Below, piece after piece: positions 1 through 12,464 of a stretch of 64,000 nt of DNA. This DNA is from Branchiostoma floridae (taxonomy: Eukaryota; Chordata; Leptocardii; Amphioxiformes; Branchiostomatidae): NCBI RefSeq assembly GCF_000003815.2, contig NC_049995.1, forward strand, positions 6,618,342-6,682,341, in the 5' to 3' direction. Under the pieces are notes generated by a model, which did not search any database, was not told where the DNA came from, and saw only the letters and a list, made by a program, of their open reading frames with translations. The position numbers and the translations under genes were made by a program. Position 1 is the first letter of the stretch; each line of letters opens with the position of its first letter.

Positions 1-1890
1 GTTTCAGCTTTTGTCAACTTTGTTGTCATATCTATTGTTGACTCTGGTTCAGTTACCAATGACAATGTTGTCGTAGACACCGCTGTAGGTAGGTCTCTTG
101 TTGATGAAAGCGATGCTGTGTTAGTTATGTCTGTTGTGACATTTGGCATGGTCGTTGTGAGTCTTACCAATGAAGTAGTTGGTTGTGTTGTCTTCCTCCT
201 GGTCGTTGGCGACTCATAGGTTGTTTCAACAGCGAATGTTGATGCCTCAGAGGTGGATTCTATAGTGGTAGTTAATGCCTCANNNNNNNNNNNNNNNNNN
301 NNNNNNNNNNNNNNNNNNNNNNNNNNNNNNNNNNNNNNNNNNNNNNNNNNNNNNNNNNNNNNNNNNNNNNNNNNNNNNNNNNNNNNNNNNNNNNNNNNNN
401 NNNNNNNNNNNNNNNNNNNNNNNNNNNNNNNNNNNNNNNNNNNNNNNNNNNNNNNNNNNNNNNNNNNNNNNNNNNNNNNNNNNNNNNNNNNNNNNNNNNN
501 NNNNNNNNNNNNNNNNNNNNNNNNNNNNNNNNNNNNNNNNNNNNNNNNNNNNNNNNNNNNNNNNNNNNNNNNNNNNNNNNNNNNNNNNNNNNNNNNNNNN
601 NNNNNNNNNNNNNNNNNNNNNNNNNNNNNNNNNNNNNNNNNNNNNNNNNNNNNNNNNNNNNNNNNNNNNNNNNNNNNNNNNNNNNNNNNNNNNNNNNNNN
701 NNNNNNNNNNNNNNNNNNNNNNNNNNNNNNNNNNNNNNNNNNNNNNNNNNNNNNNNNNNNNNNNNNNNNNNNNNNNNNNNNNNNNNNNNNNNNNNNNNNN
801 NNNNNNNNNNNNNNNNNNNNNNNNNNNNNNNNNNNNNNNNNNNNNNNNNNNNNNNNNNNNNNNNNNNNNNNNNNNNNNNNNNNNNNNNNNNNNNNNNNNN
901 NNNNNNNNNNNNNNNNNNNNNNNNNNNNNNNNNNNNNNNNNNNNNNNNNNNNNNNNNNNNNNNNNNNNNNNNNNNNNNNNNNNNNNNNNNNNNNNNNNNN
1001 NNNNNNNNNNNNNNNNNNNNNNNNNNNNNNNNNNNNNNNNNNAATGTATGTAGTCAACGGAGCTGTTGTTTCTTCAGTCGAACCCAATGTTTTCTCTGAA
1101 GAAACAAAGATAGTCTTGTCATCATCGGTTGTGAAAGGCTCTGTTTGTATATTTACTGTTGTTTCAGATGTTTCTGAGTCAACTGTCGTTTCCAGACCAT
1201 CACCAGTGTATGTAGTCAGCGGAGTTGTTGTTTCTAAAGATTCTTTAGTCGGATTCAATGTTCTCTCTGAAGTAACAACGATAGTCCGGGTATCAGCGGT
1301 TGTTGAAGGCTCGGGAGTCATCTCTACCGTTGCAGAAGGTGCTGTGGTCTGTGATGGCGTCTGTTCTATATAGTGCGGTGTGCCTCCATCATGTTCTGTT
1401 GTCGGAAAAATCGTCACCCCTGTTGTGCTATCTCGTGATACCCGAGACACATCATCGATCGTAATTTGAGTATCTGTAACGCCATCTATCCCAGTGCCAC
1501 TCGGCTGTTCCGAAGAATAAACAAGAGTTTGAGTTGCTCCAGTTGTAATATCTGGTGATATCCGTCTTGCATCTAGCAGGGGCAAACCATCAATGGTCGT
1601 TTGAGTATCTGTAACGCCGTCAGTCCCCCAAGTCCAACTTGATTGCTCCGTAGAATATACAAGATCTTGAGTTACTCCAGCAACTTTTACTTCTGAATCA
1701 GTTGAGGTGGGCGTTGCTACAAATGAAAGGACACTCTTACGTTGTATACGACGTTGCGTTGCTTCTTTTGTTGATAGGTCTGTTCTTGTAACAGACAGAT
1801 TTCCTATTATTGTTTCCCATGTAGGAGCAGGCGATGTCACTGTAACCCGTGTGGATGACTGTGATGTAGGTTCCACACCTCCAGAGGGAT
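1..1890 (-). CDS. Partial Thr/Ser-rich mucin-like extracellular protein exon
   Basis: I do not recognise the family. On the minus strand the frame from about 1890 down to 1043 is open and dominated by Thr, Ser, Val and acidic residues. After the gap (283-1042) one frame is open to position 1 with the same composition (runs such as EALTTTIESTSEAS), so the exon continues past the window. Two internal repeat types are visible: a unit of about 45 residues built on GVTDTQTTID / GVTDTQITID with VYSSEQ, and a longer unit built on TSERTLNPT / SSEKTLGST with ETTxPLTTY. Such composition suits an O-glycosylated, mucin-like secreted or membrane protein; that role is inferred. No ATG begins the frame. An in-frame stop lies just upstream and a plausible acceptor (ttgctag) precedes 1890, so 5' exons must lie to the right. 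A signal-like MKVLILLFA sits there in another frame and may belong to it. Confidence 0.55.
283..1042. other. Assembly gap (760 N) inside a repetitive exon
   Basis: Unknown bases. The flanking exon carries tandem repeats, so the gap probably holds more repeat units. The reading frame on the two sides need not be preserved by the N count. Confidence 0.95.
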
Positions 1891-2577
1891 CTAGCAAATA
1901 ACAATATTAATACCTTCATTGCAAGAAGGAAAATGAGATTTACAGATAAATCAAAAGGCAAATAACTATTCTGAATCCAAGTCTACTTAAACTTTTTATG
2001 GGTTCGACTGGAGTTTCTAGATTCTACGAATTACGAATTACACTGAAAACTATATCGTGATGTCTAGGAAATATAAACAACATTATAATATAGGGACATA
2101 TAAGTCAATATGGGTTTTCAGTCAGGCGTTTGTAGTATATCCCGTGGCCGAATAGTTCACTCCTAGGTCAAGTAACTCCTATTAGACCTTTACTCCTAAC
2201 TTGGCCAAATTCCCTTATTACTATTCTGCCAGGCGGGAGTTAGGTACATGGTAGAAACTAATCAAAGAGCCCGACTGATTGAGTAGAAATCTTAAACACC
2301 ACGGATCTCTCGGACGAGAAAAGGAGTGTATTGTCTCTCTGGACTAGGCCTCCGGCTAACTCATCCCGCGTAATTATAGTGCTGAAGCGAGAAAAACAAA
2401 GCACCACTTTCCGAAATGTGCCCCCACCCTTCCGTGACAAATGTTAACGATTCTTCAAACCTTATTGTCACCTTTTGACATGACATGGTTATAGTCAACA
2501 TTTCATCATGCATTACATATACAGAGAAAGAAGGGGGAGAGCGACACAGAGAAAGGGGCATTGAGAGATCTCGATAT

Positions 2578-2620
2578 AGACAGACAGAGACAGAGAGAGA
2601 GGGAGAGAGAGAGAGGAGCT

Positions 2621-2661
<41 letters not shown>
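2578..2661. repeat. GA/CA-rich microsatellite
   Basis: Imperfect then perfect (ga)n tract of about 85 bp; simple sequence with no coding content. Confidence 0.9.
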
Positions 2662-2666
<5 letters not shown>

Positions 2667-2930
2667 GCTACAGCCTACGCAGATAGAAATCCAAATATTG
2701 CTGTGAAATGACACTTCACTGATATAACTACACTGATATAATTCCTTTGTTGTACATGTAGAAAGGTTTTCCTTCATAATGAAGGTGCACGCTTTCTAGA
2801 CATGGATATAATACACGCATTTTCTCCATATCTATGTCGGATTAACGAGACTCAGTCTTAAACTATATGTCCTTGGCACATTTTTTCAGATTTCCGTCGA
2901 TCAAAGCTGGCCCTGTTGCATGTAAATGTG

Positions 2931-3020
2931 TAATCTCCAAGCAGATCTTGCTGTGGCCAATAAGTCCTCTGCCGGCTAAACTCCTTCCCATTTGCCACAG
3001 CAAGATCTGCTTGGAGATTA
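2931..3020. mobile_element. MITE, AAGCAGATC family, 90 bp
   Basis: A near-complete palindrome: starts taatctccaagcagatcttg and ends with its reverse complement (caagatctgcttggagatta). The same 9 bp, gtaaatgtg, flanks both sides (2922-2930 and 3021-3029), which is a target-site duplication. Further copies sit at 42174, 47498, 53155 and 54866. No coding capacity, so it would need a transposase in trans. Confidence 0.85.
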
Positions 3021-4639
3021 GTAAATGTGACCCTTTTAGCCCCAGAGGGGATTCTCGGAAGAGGCCTAAAAATATCGTGGCACACCCTGTACATAATTAT
3101 CCCGGTATCATAGAATGATAGCTTGATGTCACCCGATGATTTTTCGGTTATGATATTTATACGTAGAATATACATATTCGTAGAATTTTCAAGCCTGGCT
3201 ACAGCTAGGGTTAGAGTTGGTGTAAATGTCACCAGACCGTAACTACCCATTTTAACGTCATAGACAGACAACACCTGTGTAACCGGCGGTGCGGAACGGG
3301 ACAGAACCGCGTAACCCGCGTTTCCAAGTTGCTCCACAATTCAACCATTTTCTGGAGCCGGTTTTCCCATCCAAACTCACCACCATTTATCGATTCAGCC
3401 TGCTATCATAACGACGCGGACACTTTCAGAAAATATGTTGCTTTGACAAAAAACTGTTTGAACTTTCTGTGCTTGTGTAAATTGAAAGGTGACAGATGTG
3501 TGTGATTTTGACACACAATTCTCAATAAAGACATATATTCTCGGTGTCTATTATTGCTATTTTTGATGTTTTTTTTATCGTCGTCATTTTCCGCATTCAC
3601 TTGTAGCAATGTGCTGTAAGAATGAAAATACAAATGTATCGAACTTATCTGCGTTGGTAGCAATCATATAGTACAATACTAAAGAAGGTATTGATCCTGA
3701 AGAGGGCGACAGTGGTCGTTGAAAATTTGATCCGTGTACCTTTGCATTGGAAGAAATTTTCATTGTACTATACAATACAAAACTATAAAAACATTGTACT
3801 ATAAAATGTACACATATAAACGGTGCATCATGAAAAGAATAAACGAACAACCAGAAAATCTAGTAACTGGGTAGGAATTCAAACAAAAGATCGCACTTCC
3901 GATAAGGATAGGCGCTCTCATGTGTGGACGATGCCTTCGGCTACTTTCATCGTAATTATATGGCAATACAAAAGCGACAAACAAAGGTCCATTTTTCAAA
4001 TTGTGTCCCCACCTTTCCTTGCAAATGTTTTCACACCTTGTCCTCACTTTTTTGCCATTACAGTCAGCACGTATTGACTTAAGTATGTTTTACCGTTTAG
4101 TTAAAGACCCATGAGATGATATGCTAGCCGTGTTTTGTCACATAAGTCACAAGTAAACGTTTGAAAGAAATCGTAGACAATGTTCCCTAGGGGACTCACT
4201 TAGATCCACTTTTTCTTTCTTATCTAGACAAACATTAGATAACAATACTGTATGAGAAGACCCACGTTCTCTGCTGTTAAATGTATAACCTTTATTCGTT
4301 CACGTCTCAAAACTGACTTCTAAACCTGACGTACATGTATGTTTCTACTCCACATGCATTGCATGTACCTTTTCATGATATTTTAGACAAATGACCAGTA
4401 ATATGGATCCAAGGTAGGTTGAGAACATGTGCCTAGATCTTTATCTCCATTTTCTATCTTTGACTTATTTCTGCGAACGAAGTTTCTGGATATAAGTTTC
4501 TCTAATAAAGCTTGAAAATGAAAATGAACTTTTCCAAAATACTATCAATAAATTCTATTTGGGTCTGCAAATTGTAAATCACATGTGAGACCAGATTAGT
4601 CAAACATAACTTATCAATGATATTTCGTTGTTCTGTATG

Positions 4640-4740
4640 TAGCTTCTTAGTACTGTTGTCTATATAGCTATTAGTTGTTATTAGTTGCTATACATTGTAT
4701 CTTGTGCGATTGTTGAGCAATAAAATTCATTCATTCATAC
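4640..4740 (+). repeat. Possible 3' tail of a LINE/SINE
   Basis: The stretch ends in an AATAAA-like block followed by a short (attc)n tail, as seen at the 3' ends of many CR1/L2-type retroposons. No coding part is present, so this rests on the tail alone. Confidence 0.3.
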
Positions 4741-4969
4741 AAATTTACAAACTTTAGAGTACCCTTTTGCATATAATTTCATATAGTCTGCATTCTCATC
4801 TACATAGACCACTAGTCTACCTTTTTAACTGTGTTGACACACAATATTTAGACTATTCCACATATGCTTGCAATTATAACAAGAATGTGTATAGACAACG
4901 AAGAAAAAACATCTAACAGCTTGTAAATCAAATATGATATGCTTTGGCAAAAGCCTAATAACCAACGAT

Positions 4970-4990
4970 TTATATATATATATATATATA
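4970..4990. repeat. (TA)n microsatellite
   Basis: Perfect alternating TA tract of about 21 bp. Confidence 0.9.
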
Positions 4991-6166
4991 CATGTATATG
5001 TGTGCATGCAACTTAAAAGTTAGCAACATGATAAAATGATTATGGTATTAGAACAATGTTAAAGATAAGCACTGTATCCACTCACAAAAACAATCTTACA
5101 TCATGATTGATAACAGGCAGAGTCCATTTACAACTGTCTTAGGATTGCCCATGTCTTGGTAGTCCTTCAATTACCCAAGTATAGTGTGGAAAATGCTATA
5201 CATAAACAAGTTATACACAATTTCTATTCCAAGTGTCACATGTGTTTACCGAAAAGGCACACAAAAGACTTCAATGCAAAAATAGGTCAATTTTAGCCTG
5301 AACTTTCTCGTGGATTTCTTGCCTCAACACTGATTCTCATTAGGTTTAACAGTAACCTGTTAAAAATCTGAGAATAAATTTCCATATGTAGTAAAAACTT
5401 TTAAATGAAATGTGTCGGCTGAAATAAGGGAAAACATAGTTACATACCTGTAGTTCTGGTTGATTGCACTGCATAACAGGTGTGATGAAACAGAACAAAC
5501 TGCAAGAACAAAATTCTCAACGAATACTCAAAAATCCCACTCAACGTTGTCCCGCGCAGCATTTTCCAAGCAGTTGCTATCTCTGGAGTCACCCACACTT
5601 TGGTGAAAACCAGAAAAAGTCTCCACTGAGGTACAGTACCGTCATCATCGAGATAATAATTGAATAGAGATCTGAGAAGAAATGTCGCGAGATTGTTGTT
5701 GAGTGTTAGTCATATCCTGACAGGTTGCAGCTTGGGGTTATATCCAACATGTGTGTCTTAGTAATTTTGTGACCTATATAAGTGCCACGGATAATGTTTC
5801 AACTTTTACACACAAGGAATTCATTATGTTTGCTTACACCAAAGCATCATTAGCAAAACAAAAGCTATTAAAATGGTAATGAAATGGGCTTTTGCTATAT
5901 TTTCTTTTAAACTGAAACTGCGCTGTAAGGAAACTTAGACTCAGACCATTCTATTCAACTGCACAAGGCCGACTGAAAAGGTGATCTCAAATTAAGAACT
6001 TTTCAACAAAAATGAGCCAGGATATAGAAGTTGACATTTTTTGAATGAATAAATTACCTAAGAGGGCCAATTCCATTAAATAAAACAGGATCTATACATA
6101 ATAGAAAACACAATATATTTGCCTTCAAACATATCTGTTGTAGAAAAATAGAAGCGAGAAGAGTCA

Positions 6167-6266
6167 NNNNNNNNNNNNNNNNNNNNNNNNNNNNNNNNNN
6201 NNNNNNNNNNNNNNNNNNNNNNNNNNNNNNNNNNNNNNNNNNNNNNNNNNNNNNNNNNNNNNNNNN
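6167..6266. other. Assembly gap (100 N)
   Basis: Exactly 100 N, probably a gap of unknown true size. Confidence 0.95.
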
Positions 6267-7084
6267 ATGTGATCAGTTCTATTGTTAACCCATACTGGGT
6301 TTTTCTGCAATGACTAACACTGGGACTTTGTTTTTCTGACAAATACCCAGTGGCCTATTGCAACAAATGAAACAAGCAGAGTCTGGTGATCACCCAGATA
6401 ATAGTTCTGTTAAAAACTGCCAAGCCCCGATATATCTGGGATAGCGTATTCCCCTGAAGTAGTAGCTTTGTAGCACAAAAACTCCGGAAGTTAGGGACTT
6501 CGGTCTTGTTCGGGGGGTTCTTTTTGGAGGTCAGCGGCCAACCCTGGCACTAATACCATTTTATAGGGCTGAAAAGGGGCAGTTTAAGGGTTATTTATGT
6601 TGATCTCTCGCATTCACTTTAAGCTACCTCAGTTGATTTTTTCAAACTTTTGTTCACAAATTGTAGAATAGTGGTACTGTATATCACTAGTGCCATCTCC
6701 TAATAAAACAAAGAAACAAAACCTGAGTGAAAATGAGTTTTAAGTCTGTTTGTTTGTCTTTGTGTGTGTTTAGGTGGAACACATTGCTTTATTCAAATCA
6801 GACTTTAATTCAGATCCCCATTTTAACAGTTCAGTTAATCATTTCAAAGCTGTAGCCAGAAATCATGTTATTAACAACCTATTACACCCACTTAGTCCTG
6901 TGGTTAAAAGAGGACTTACAATGAGTGGCCAGAACTGTTGGGTAGAAATTTGGGCACAATTTTTTCCAGGTCAATTGTCCACTTTCTACTTTTGTCCTGC
7001 TGTAATTTCTGGTTGACTGCCTTGTACCATGTGACCCCTTCCCCTTCAAACCAATTGTTCCAGTCAGGAGAATAGCAGTACCAG

Positions 7085-7250
7085 TACTGTAAACTGTTTT
7101 ATGTTTGTGGAGCTTAATTTTGCAGCAGGCCTACGTAAGTTTGGCTGGAGAAAAGGAGGCAGAACTCTGCGATTTAACAAAGCATATCTACAGTAGTAAG
7201 ACAGAGCGATGAGTTGCATTGAGCTCAAACCACAAACATAAATCACTGTA
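7085..7250. mobile_element. Small palindromic MITE (TACTGTAAA family)
   Basis: Terminal inverted repeats: left arm begins tactgtaaactgttttatg and continues ttgtgg to 7110; right arm, from ccacaaacataaatcactgt to 7250, is its imperfect reverse complement. The interior has no open frame. A related element begins at 39934. Confidence 0.6.
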
Positions 7251-8188
7251 AATATTTCACAATTTACGGTATATTTGAAGGTTTAACCAGTCATTTGACC
7301 ACTTGAGTTCTTGAAATGCACCTAACTTTGACATCTTAAAACATGATGACATGTATCTCTATCACTTACTCAAGAACCTAAATCACTCCAAAAAAAAATT
7401 ACGTTATAAGGTTTTTAGAAAACTTCTTTGCAAACAATCCCTCTATATACAATATCAAACAAGTCTATTATTTTCATCGAAAACTATGTAGGTTTAAAAC
7501 ATTTTCATACCTATTGCGATATAAAATTCTTGACTATTTACATAGTATGCAAGGATGACTTTAAAGCAGTAAAAGAAGAAAAATTTCATTTTACATCTAA
7601 TTGCATTTCTTATCTAAGGTCTTGTTTGTGCAAAGAAGCAAATATGAGTTTCCAGTATCTCAATTGCATGTCTTTATGGTATTAGCACTGCGTCTTTCCA
7701 GTTCTGGTATAGTTGTATGATATTGGCACATATTTTTCTGAGTTAGCTTGAGATGGAGTCAACTTAAGACACATTTTCCCTGAGTGACAAGAACTCTGGG
7801 CTACTTAAATATAGCCAGTCACATTGAGCCACCTCCAGACCTGACTCTAGTCACTTAGTGCATGGGAGGGTCAAGTCATGTTTTTTTACAGTGTAAAACT
7901 GCTGAATTGACTTGGAATTAACGTGTATGGTGCATTTGCTAGCACCATTTTTAGTCAACAACTATCTATTATTTTCTTGCTATTTCAAGTAAATTTATTG
8001 AGCATGTTGGTCTCCTAACTGTTGCATCAATAGTAGCCAAGATATGGCAGAAGGCTGGGGTGGATCCTGAATTACTGTAGTCAGAGTTTGAATATCTGGA
8101 ATACAACAGAAATTCAGAAACCAACTTGAGGTGTCACAGAACAAGAAGGGAACATAACAGAACGAAACTGAACTAGTTGTGGTTGACG

Positions 8189-9223
8189 TTAGCTTTGTTG
8201 TTGTAGTTTTTGTTTTTGTCTCATTTCTTCGACTGGAAGGTACCAATCCTTTGGAGGGGTGACTCGACGCGGCCACACGGGGTTCACGTAGTATTTTTGT
8301 TGCAGATGCCTGTCCTCAACCTTTAACAGTTCTTGCTGTTGAATATAAAAATACACAGCTGTCATTTTTAAGTAAGGAAAGTAAAAAACAACAGCAAATG
8401 ACATCTATATCATTAGACATGTTTGTGTTATTGAAAGAACTAGACATACTCATCACTTTAAACCAGTGGAAATCTATTATGGTGACAAAAATTATCATTA
8501 ATGAAAGCGCACATACACAAAAATTGTGATGAAAGTCATAAGTTTAAAATACACATTCCTTGCCACTATTCATGGTCCATCCTAAGCAATTTTTCTGAAT
8601 CCAAACCATGATGGCTCTGCCTATCTTTTCTCACAAAAAAAAAAAAAGATTTAAAAAACAGTATGAGACAAAAAGTGTAAGGATAAAAATGACTGACTCT
8701 CGGACTCAGAGGTGAGTAAAATAATCAACAGCACATGCCAAGAAAAGTCATTCTCCCCATCAGGCTTTTAGCCAGGCAGGCGTATGACCTGTTAAAAAAA
8801 TAACTCAAATTGTACGCCCTTAGACTGGGGAGCAGATCCCCTGACAAGCATGAAATTCTGATTGACCAAGGATGCTACAGGTCACATGTGACCTGTCTGA
8901 CAGTAAATGTGCTTCATTCCCCCAAATTTGCACCACAAAATATGGGAAATGGTGTTTCAGAGAGTTATAGATTTCAAAATTTTCTGAGTGAGGATGTTCC
9001 CAGACCCCCTACAATACTCATGCCTGCAGTGCTTGCCAAACGGGAAGAAATTTGGACACCCTATGATAAAATCCTAGCTAAAAGCCTGCTCACTATAGCT
9101 CTCCTCTCACCTTTGCTTCTTCTGATTTGGTTTTCATCCAGGCTGTACAGGCTTCATAGTCCTTCTTCCACTGACCACACTCTGGTTTCTCTCCATAGAC
9201 ATAGTAGGAATGGAACCGGTGTC
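8189..9223 (-). CDS. C22orf39: C22orf39/PANTS-like small Cys protein (first exon missing)
   Basis: Two minus-strand exons: 9223-9111 (acceptor ctgtag, donor gtgaga) and 8335-8189 (acceptor ttcaacag, stop at 8189-8191). They join in phase 0. The first gives HRFHSYYVYGEKPECGQW followed by KKDYEACTAW, matching human C22orf39 (HHYYVHGERPACEQW, RDLASCRDW) including a C-x9-C spacing. The second ends NPVWPRRVTPPKDWYLP, matching VWAPRQSPPPDWHLP. This is the UPF0545 family, whose mouse member PANTS is reported as a synaptic plasticity regulator; the amphioxus role is unknown. The N-terminal exon with the first Cys pair was not found between 9224 and 9501 and may lie in the gap 9502-10200. About 85 residues are seen; the human protein is slightly longer. 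RAD21 lies divergently upstream. Confidence 0.8.
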
Positions 9224-9466
9224 CTACAGCTGGAACAAGGAAATAAAAGAAAAACATATTTTTAGGGCTTTCTGGAAAAGTTAAACTTTAATTTCAAACA
9301 CGAAAATTGGACTGACCCAATGGCATGATGCTGCAGAAGCAGTAGATTTTTTTTTTCATTCCTTGACAGAGACTGGAGCTGTTCAGTCGAAAATTTGGGT
9401 ACAGTTCAACTTTTTCAGAATGTCTTCTACTTACACATATGAACTTTCAAGTTATTTTCAGGGCTA

Positions 9467-9501
9467 CACCAAAAAGTAGTTACTCAAGCAACTGGATATG
9501 G
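9467..9501 (+). repeat. Copy of the ACTCAAGCAACTGGATATG dispersed repeat
   Basis: Contains tactcaagcaactggatatg directly against the gap at 9502, so the repeat probably caused the gap. Other copies: 16778, 18733, 19381, 27310, 48083, 54511 and 54620. Confidence 0.75.
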
Positions 9502-10200
9502 NNNNNNNNNNNNNNNNNNNNNNNNNNNNNNNNNNNNNNNNNNNNNNNNNNNNNNNNNNNNNNNNNNNNNNNNNNNNNNNNNNNNNNNNNNNNNNNNNNN
9601 NNNNNNNNNNNNNNNNNNNNNNNNNNNNNNNNNNNNNNNNNNNNNNNNNNNNNNNNNNNNNNNNNNNNNNNNNNNNNNNNNNNNNNNNNNNNNNNNNNNN
9701 NNNNNNNNNNNNNNNNNNNNNNNNNNNNNNNNNNNNNNNNNNNNNNNNNNNNNNNNNNNNNNNNNNNNNNNNNNNNNNNNNNNNNNNNNNNNNNNNNNNN
9801 NNNNNNNNNNNNNNNNNNNNNNNNNNNNNNNNNNNNNNNNNNNNNNNNNNNNNNNNNNNNNNNNNNNNNNNNNNNNNNNNNNNNNNNNNNNNNNNNNNNN
9901 NNNNNNNNNNNNNNNNNNNNNNNNNNNNNNNNNNNNNNNNNNNNNNNNNNNNNNNNNNNNNNNNNNNNNNNNNNNNNNNNNNNNNNNNNNNNNNNNNNNN
10001 NNNNNNNNNNNNNNNNNNNNNNNNNNNNNNNNNNNNNNNNNNNNNNNNNNNNNNNNNNNNNNNNNNNNNNNNNNNNNNNNNNNNNNNNNNNNNNNNNNNN
10101 NNNNNNNNNNNNNNNNNNNNNNNNNNNNNNNNNNNNNNNNNNNNNNNNNNNNNNNNNNNNNNNNNNNNNNNNNNNNNNNNNNNNNNNNNNNNNNNNNNNN
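9502..10200. other. Assembly gap (699 N)
   Basis: Unknown bases. Frames spanning this gap are artefacts. Confidence 0.95.
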
Positions 10201-10292
10201 CACAAGGGTAGTATGGCTGTAATATCAAACATAAATCATGTTACTGAATTATACACATTGCACATTCTAAAACTCACCCGTTGTAAAACTAC

Positions 10293-11350
10293 TAACGGGG
10301 GCCGCCCTAAGATGCCGCCTGTCCTAAGGTGCCCATATTTTTTGCTGATCTTATTATGCATAAGTACGCCGTGTTTGTTGCCACTGACTATGATGATTAG
10401 AAAGGTAAATAAACCAAGTCAAAACAAACAGCTTTTTTTTCTATTAAATTTTTTTTTACACATGTTCACATCCCCTTTTTTTTTGAAGACATAATTTTCA
10501 CAATAATGTTGGTAATGCCGAATCACTGTGGTCACCTGTTACTAGGTATTGGTGGCTCGTGGCCATAAATAAACAACCAATAAAAAACAGCCACACAACT
10601 GTCATACACATAAGGAACAAAGCTTCACAAAACACTACAAATATTGGTCTTCAAATGTTTGTTGAGTAGAAGACCGGCCATAGAAAAAAAAACCATAAGC
10701 ATCATCGCCGTTGTTTTCCCCAGGGAGCGTGGCCCCGCAGGTGGCAGACGAGCGAACGCCCTAAAGATTTGTTACTTTAAAAATGATTCGTACCGTCTAT
10801 AAAAATGAAACTTCACAGAGAGATGTCGAATATGTTTTTTTGTGATTTTGGTGTTGTCGTTTTTCGTAATGATTTTGTTAGTCGGGCCGCCGCATTCAGT
10901 GCATTTCGCCCATTTCCCATGAAAACACGACCTGGATTGTGAATGATTTAGCCCTCCTCGCGGGAGACAAGAAGCACACACAATCACAATTCTACTGTCA
11001 AAAGAAAGCTAATATATCATAAAATTAGAAGTTTTATTTATGTTTGTCTAAATTGGTCACCAGCTTTCGAAGAGAGCAAATTCCAAAAGCGGGGCAAGTT
11101 AGGACGCACTGTTTAACGCGGCTCAAAATCGGAATTTGTATTCACGATAACGTCCTCTGCGTTTTCCAGTTGTAACGCGGAGGGTGAAGGGTTCATGAAC
11201 AGTATGGATGCCTTCCTTATTCAAGTATGGTCTCTAGATGACAGTTAAAAATTCATTAATCAAAACTTGACCACTCTTTGGCAACTAGTGATGGAGCGCC
11301 GTGAGTTCGAGCGCGTAAAAAAGGGGGGCATCTTAGGGCGGCCCCCGTTA
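10293..11350. mobile_element. Non-autonomous DNA transposon with 24-bp terminal inverted repeats
   Basis: Left end taacgggggccgccctaaga followed by tgcc is mirrored exactly at 11327-11350 (ggcatcttagggcggccccc then gtta). The 1058-bp interior has no transposase-like frame. Both ends carry TA, so a TA target duplication is possible; no longer flanking duplication is clear. Superfamily not assigned. Confidence 0.75.
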
Positions 11351-12464
11351 CTTCTACTAAAAAGCAAAAGATTGCATAAACTAACAATTTTCAAATCAAT
11401 TTTAGGCTGTCAGTTACTTCTTTATGATTTATTCAACTCCAAACTCAAGGAGTGACAGGCAGAGCAAAAATATATATATTTACAATCATGTCCTCAAAAC
11501 TTTTTTTGTTTTTTTAGTTTTAAAAAGATTCTCTGTGCCCTGCCTCCTAACCTACAGCGAACTATTATTTTTGTCCCCATGCATGTTGCTGCCCATGCCC
11601 CTCCCCATTCGGCCTACTTAACCCGAATTTTGCGGGGCTTTAGACAGTATAGAATGTCAACAACCTGGGATAATGAAAGTATGGTTCATTTTGTACCCAC
11701 AGTCATGATATATCGTTGACTTCTGGCGTAACTATACCGAGAACAGATGAACAACATTTCACATCAAGATCACATCACCTTCCAAATCTGTTCATTGGAC
11801 GCCGCCATGATGATGATGATGATTACACAAGAAATTGGGCGATTCCAAACTTGTAGTGAAGGGTGGTCATATCGTTAGAGAGTAAAAGCTACTTGATAAA
11901 ACAAAGTAATATTTCATAAATTTCTCAAATTCATTCATAAAATGAAGTAAATGATACGTTTTCAATATTTCTCTCTTTTCTTCATGTCTTTCCTCTTCAA
12001 TTCATGTTTCACCTACTGCTAACATGGTTTCAACCAAGTTCAGTCCTGGTGACCTCTGACCGAACTTTTATCATTTCCATATTTCTGCAATTTCTGCCTT
12101 TTATTAGTTAGAATATGACAATAGGAAGGTCTCGGTAGTCTTATGATTCCATTATTATAACTACAAGTTTTGTTTTATGTTGAATCAGACGATCACAACA
12201 AGACGCTTGTTGGGACGCTATCGCAAGTAAGCGTCCGAAATAACCTTCCGCCGAGTAAGCGTCATCATATCCTTTCGCGTACAAAACAATAAAATCACTA
12301 TTCTGCAAAATTATACACTATGATGTAGATCAAAATTGTACCAATATGTATACTTTTATCAATTTTTGCAAACAAATGATATTTGATAATTGAAATGTAC
12401 TCTTTTTGCTATTTTATCATGAGAACTACTTTCTTTGTGTGCAGTGGTACGGTCGAATTTAAAC
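11351..12464. other. Stretch with no recognised gene
   Basis: No convincing exon. Around 12190-12265 there is a cluster of gacgctt / aagcgtc words in both orientations, perhaps a decayed palindromic element. Confidence 0.55.

Larger units (their letters stand above)
1891..8188. other. Stretch with no recognised gene
   Basis: No reading frame here resembles a known protein. It holds a GA microsatellite, a 90-bp MITE, a TA microsatellite, a small palindromic element and a 100-N gap. The segment near 2355-2440 and the segment near 3940-4035 look like diverged copies of one short repeat (shared taattat..., gcga.aaacaaag, and ccccac.ctt blocks). Upstream exons of the mucin-like minus-strand gene could lie here unrecognised. 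Confidence 0.6.

Noticed and set aside
1044-1373. Plus-strand 109-codon frame
   Set aside because: Shadow of the Thr/Ser-rich minus-strand exon, whose repetitive codons keep the other strand open.
2858-3337. 159-codon minus-strand open frame
   Set aside because: No ATG start (begins at GTG), no family likeness, and it runs straight through the 90-bp MITE at 2931-3020.
8810-9265. 151-codon plus-strand frame
   Set aside because: It is antisense to the C22orf39-like exon at 9111-9223, and its protein resembles nothing.
9439-10494. Long open frames on both strands across 9.5-10.2 kb
   Set aside because: They exist only because the 699-N gap has no stop codons.
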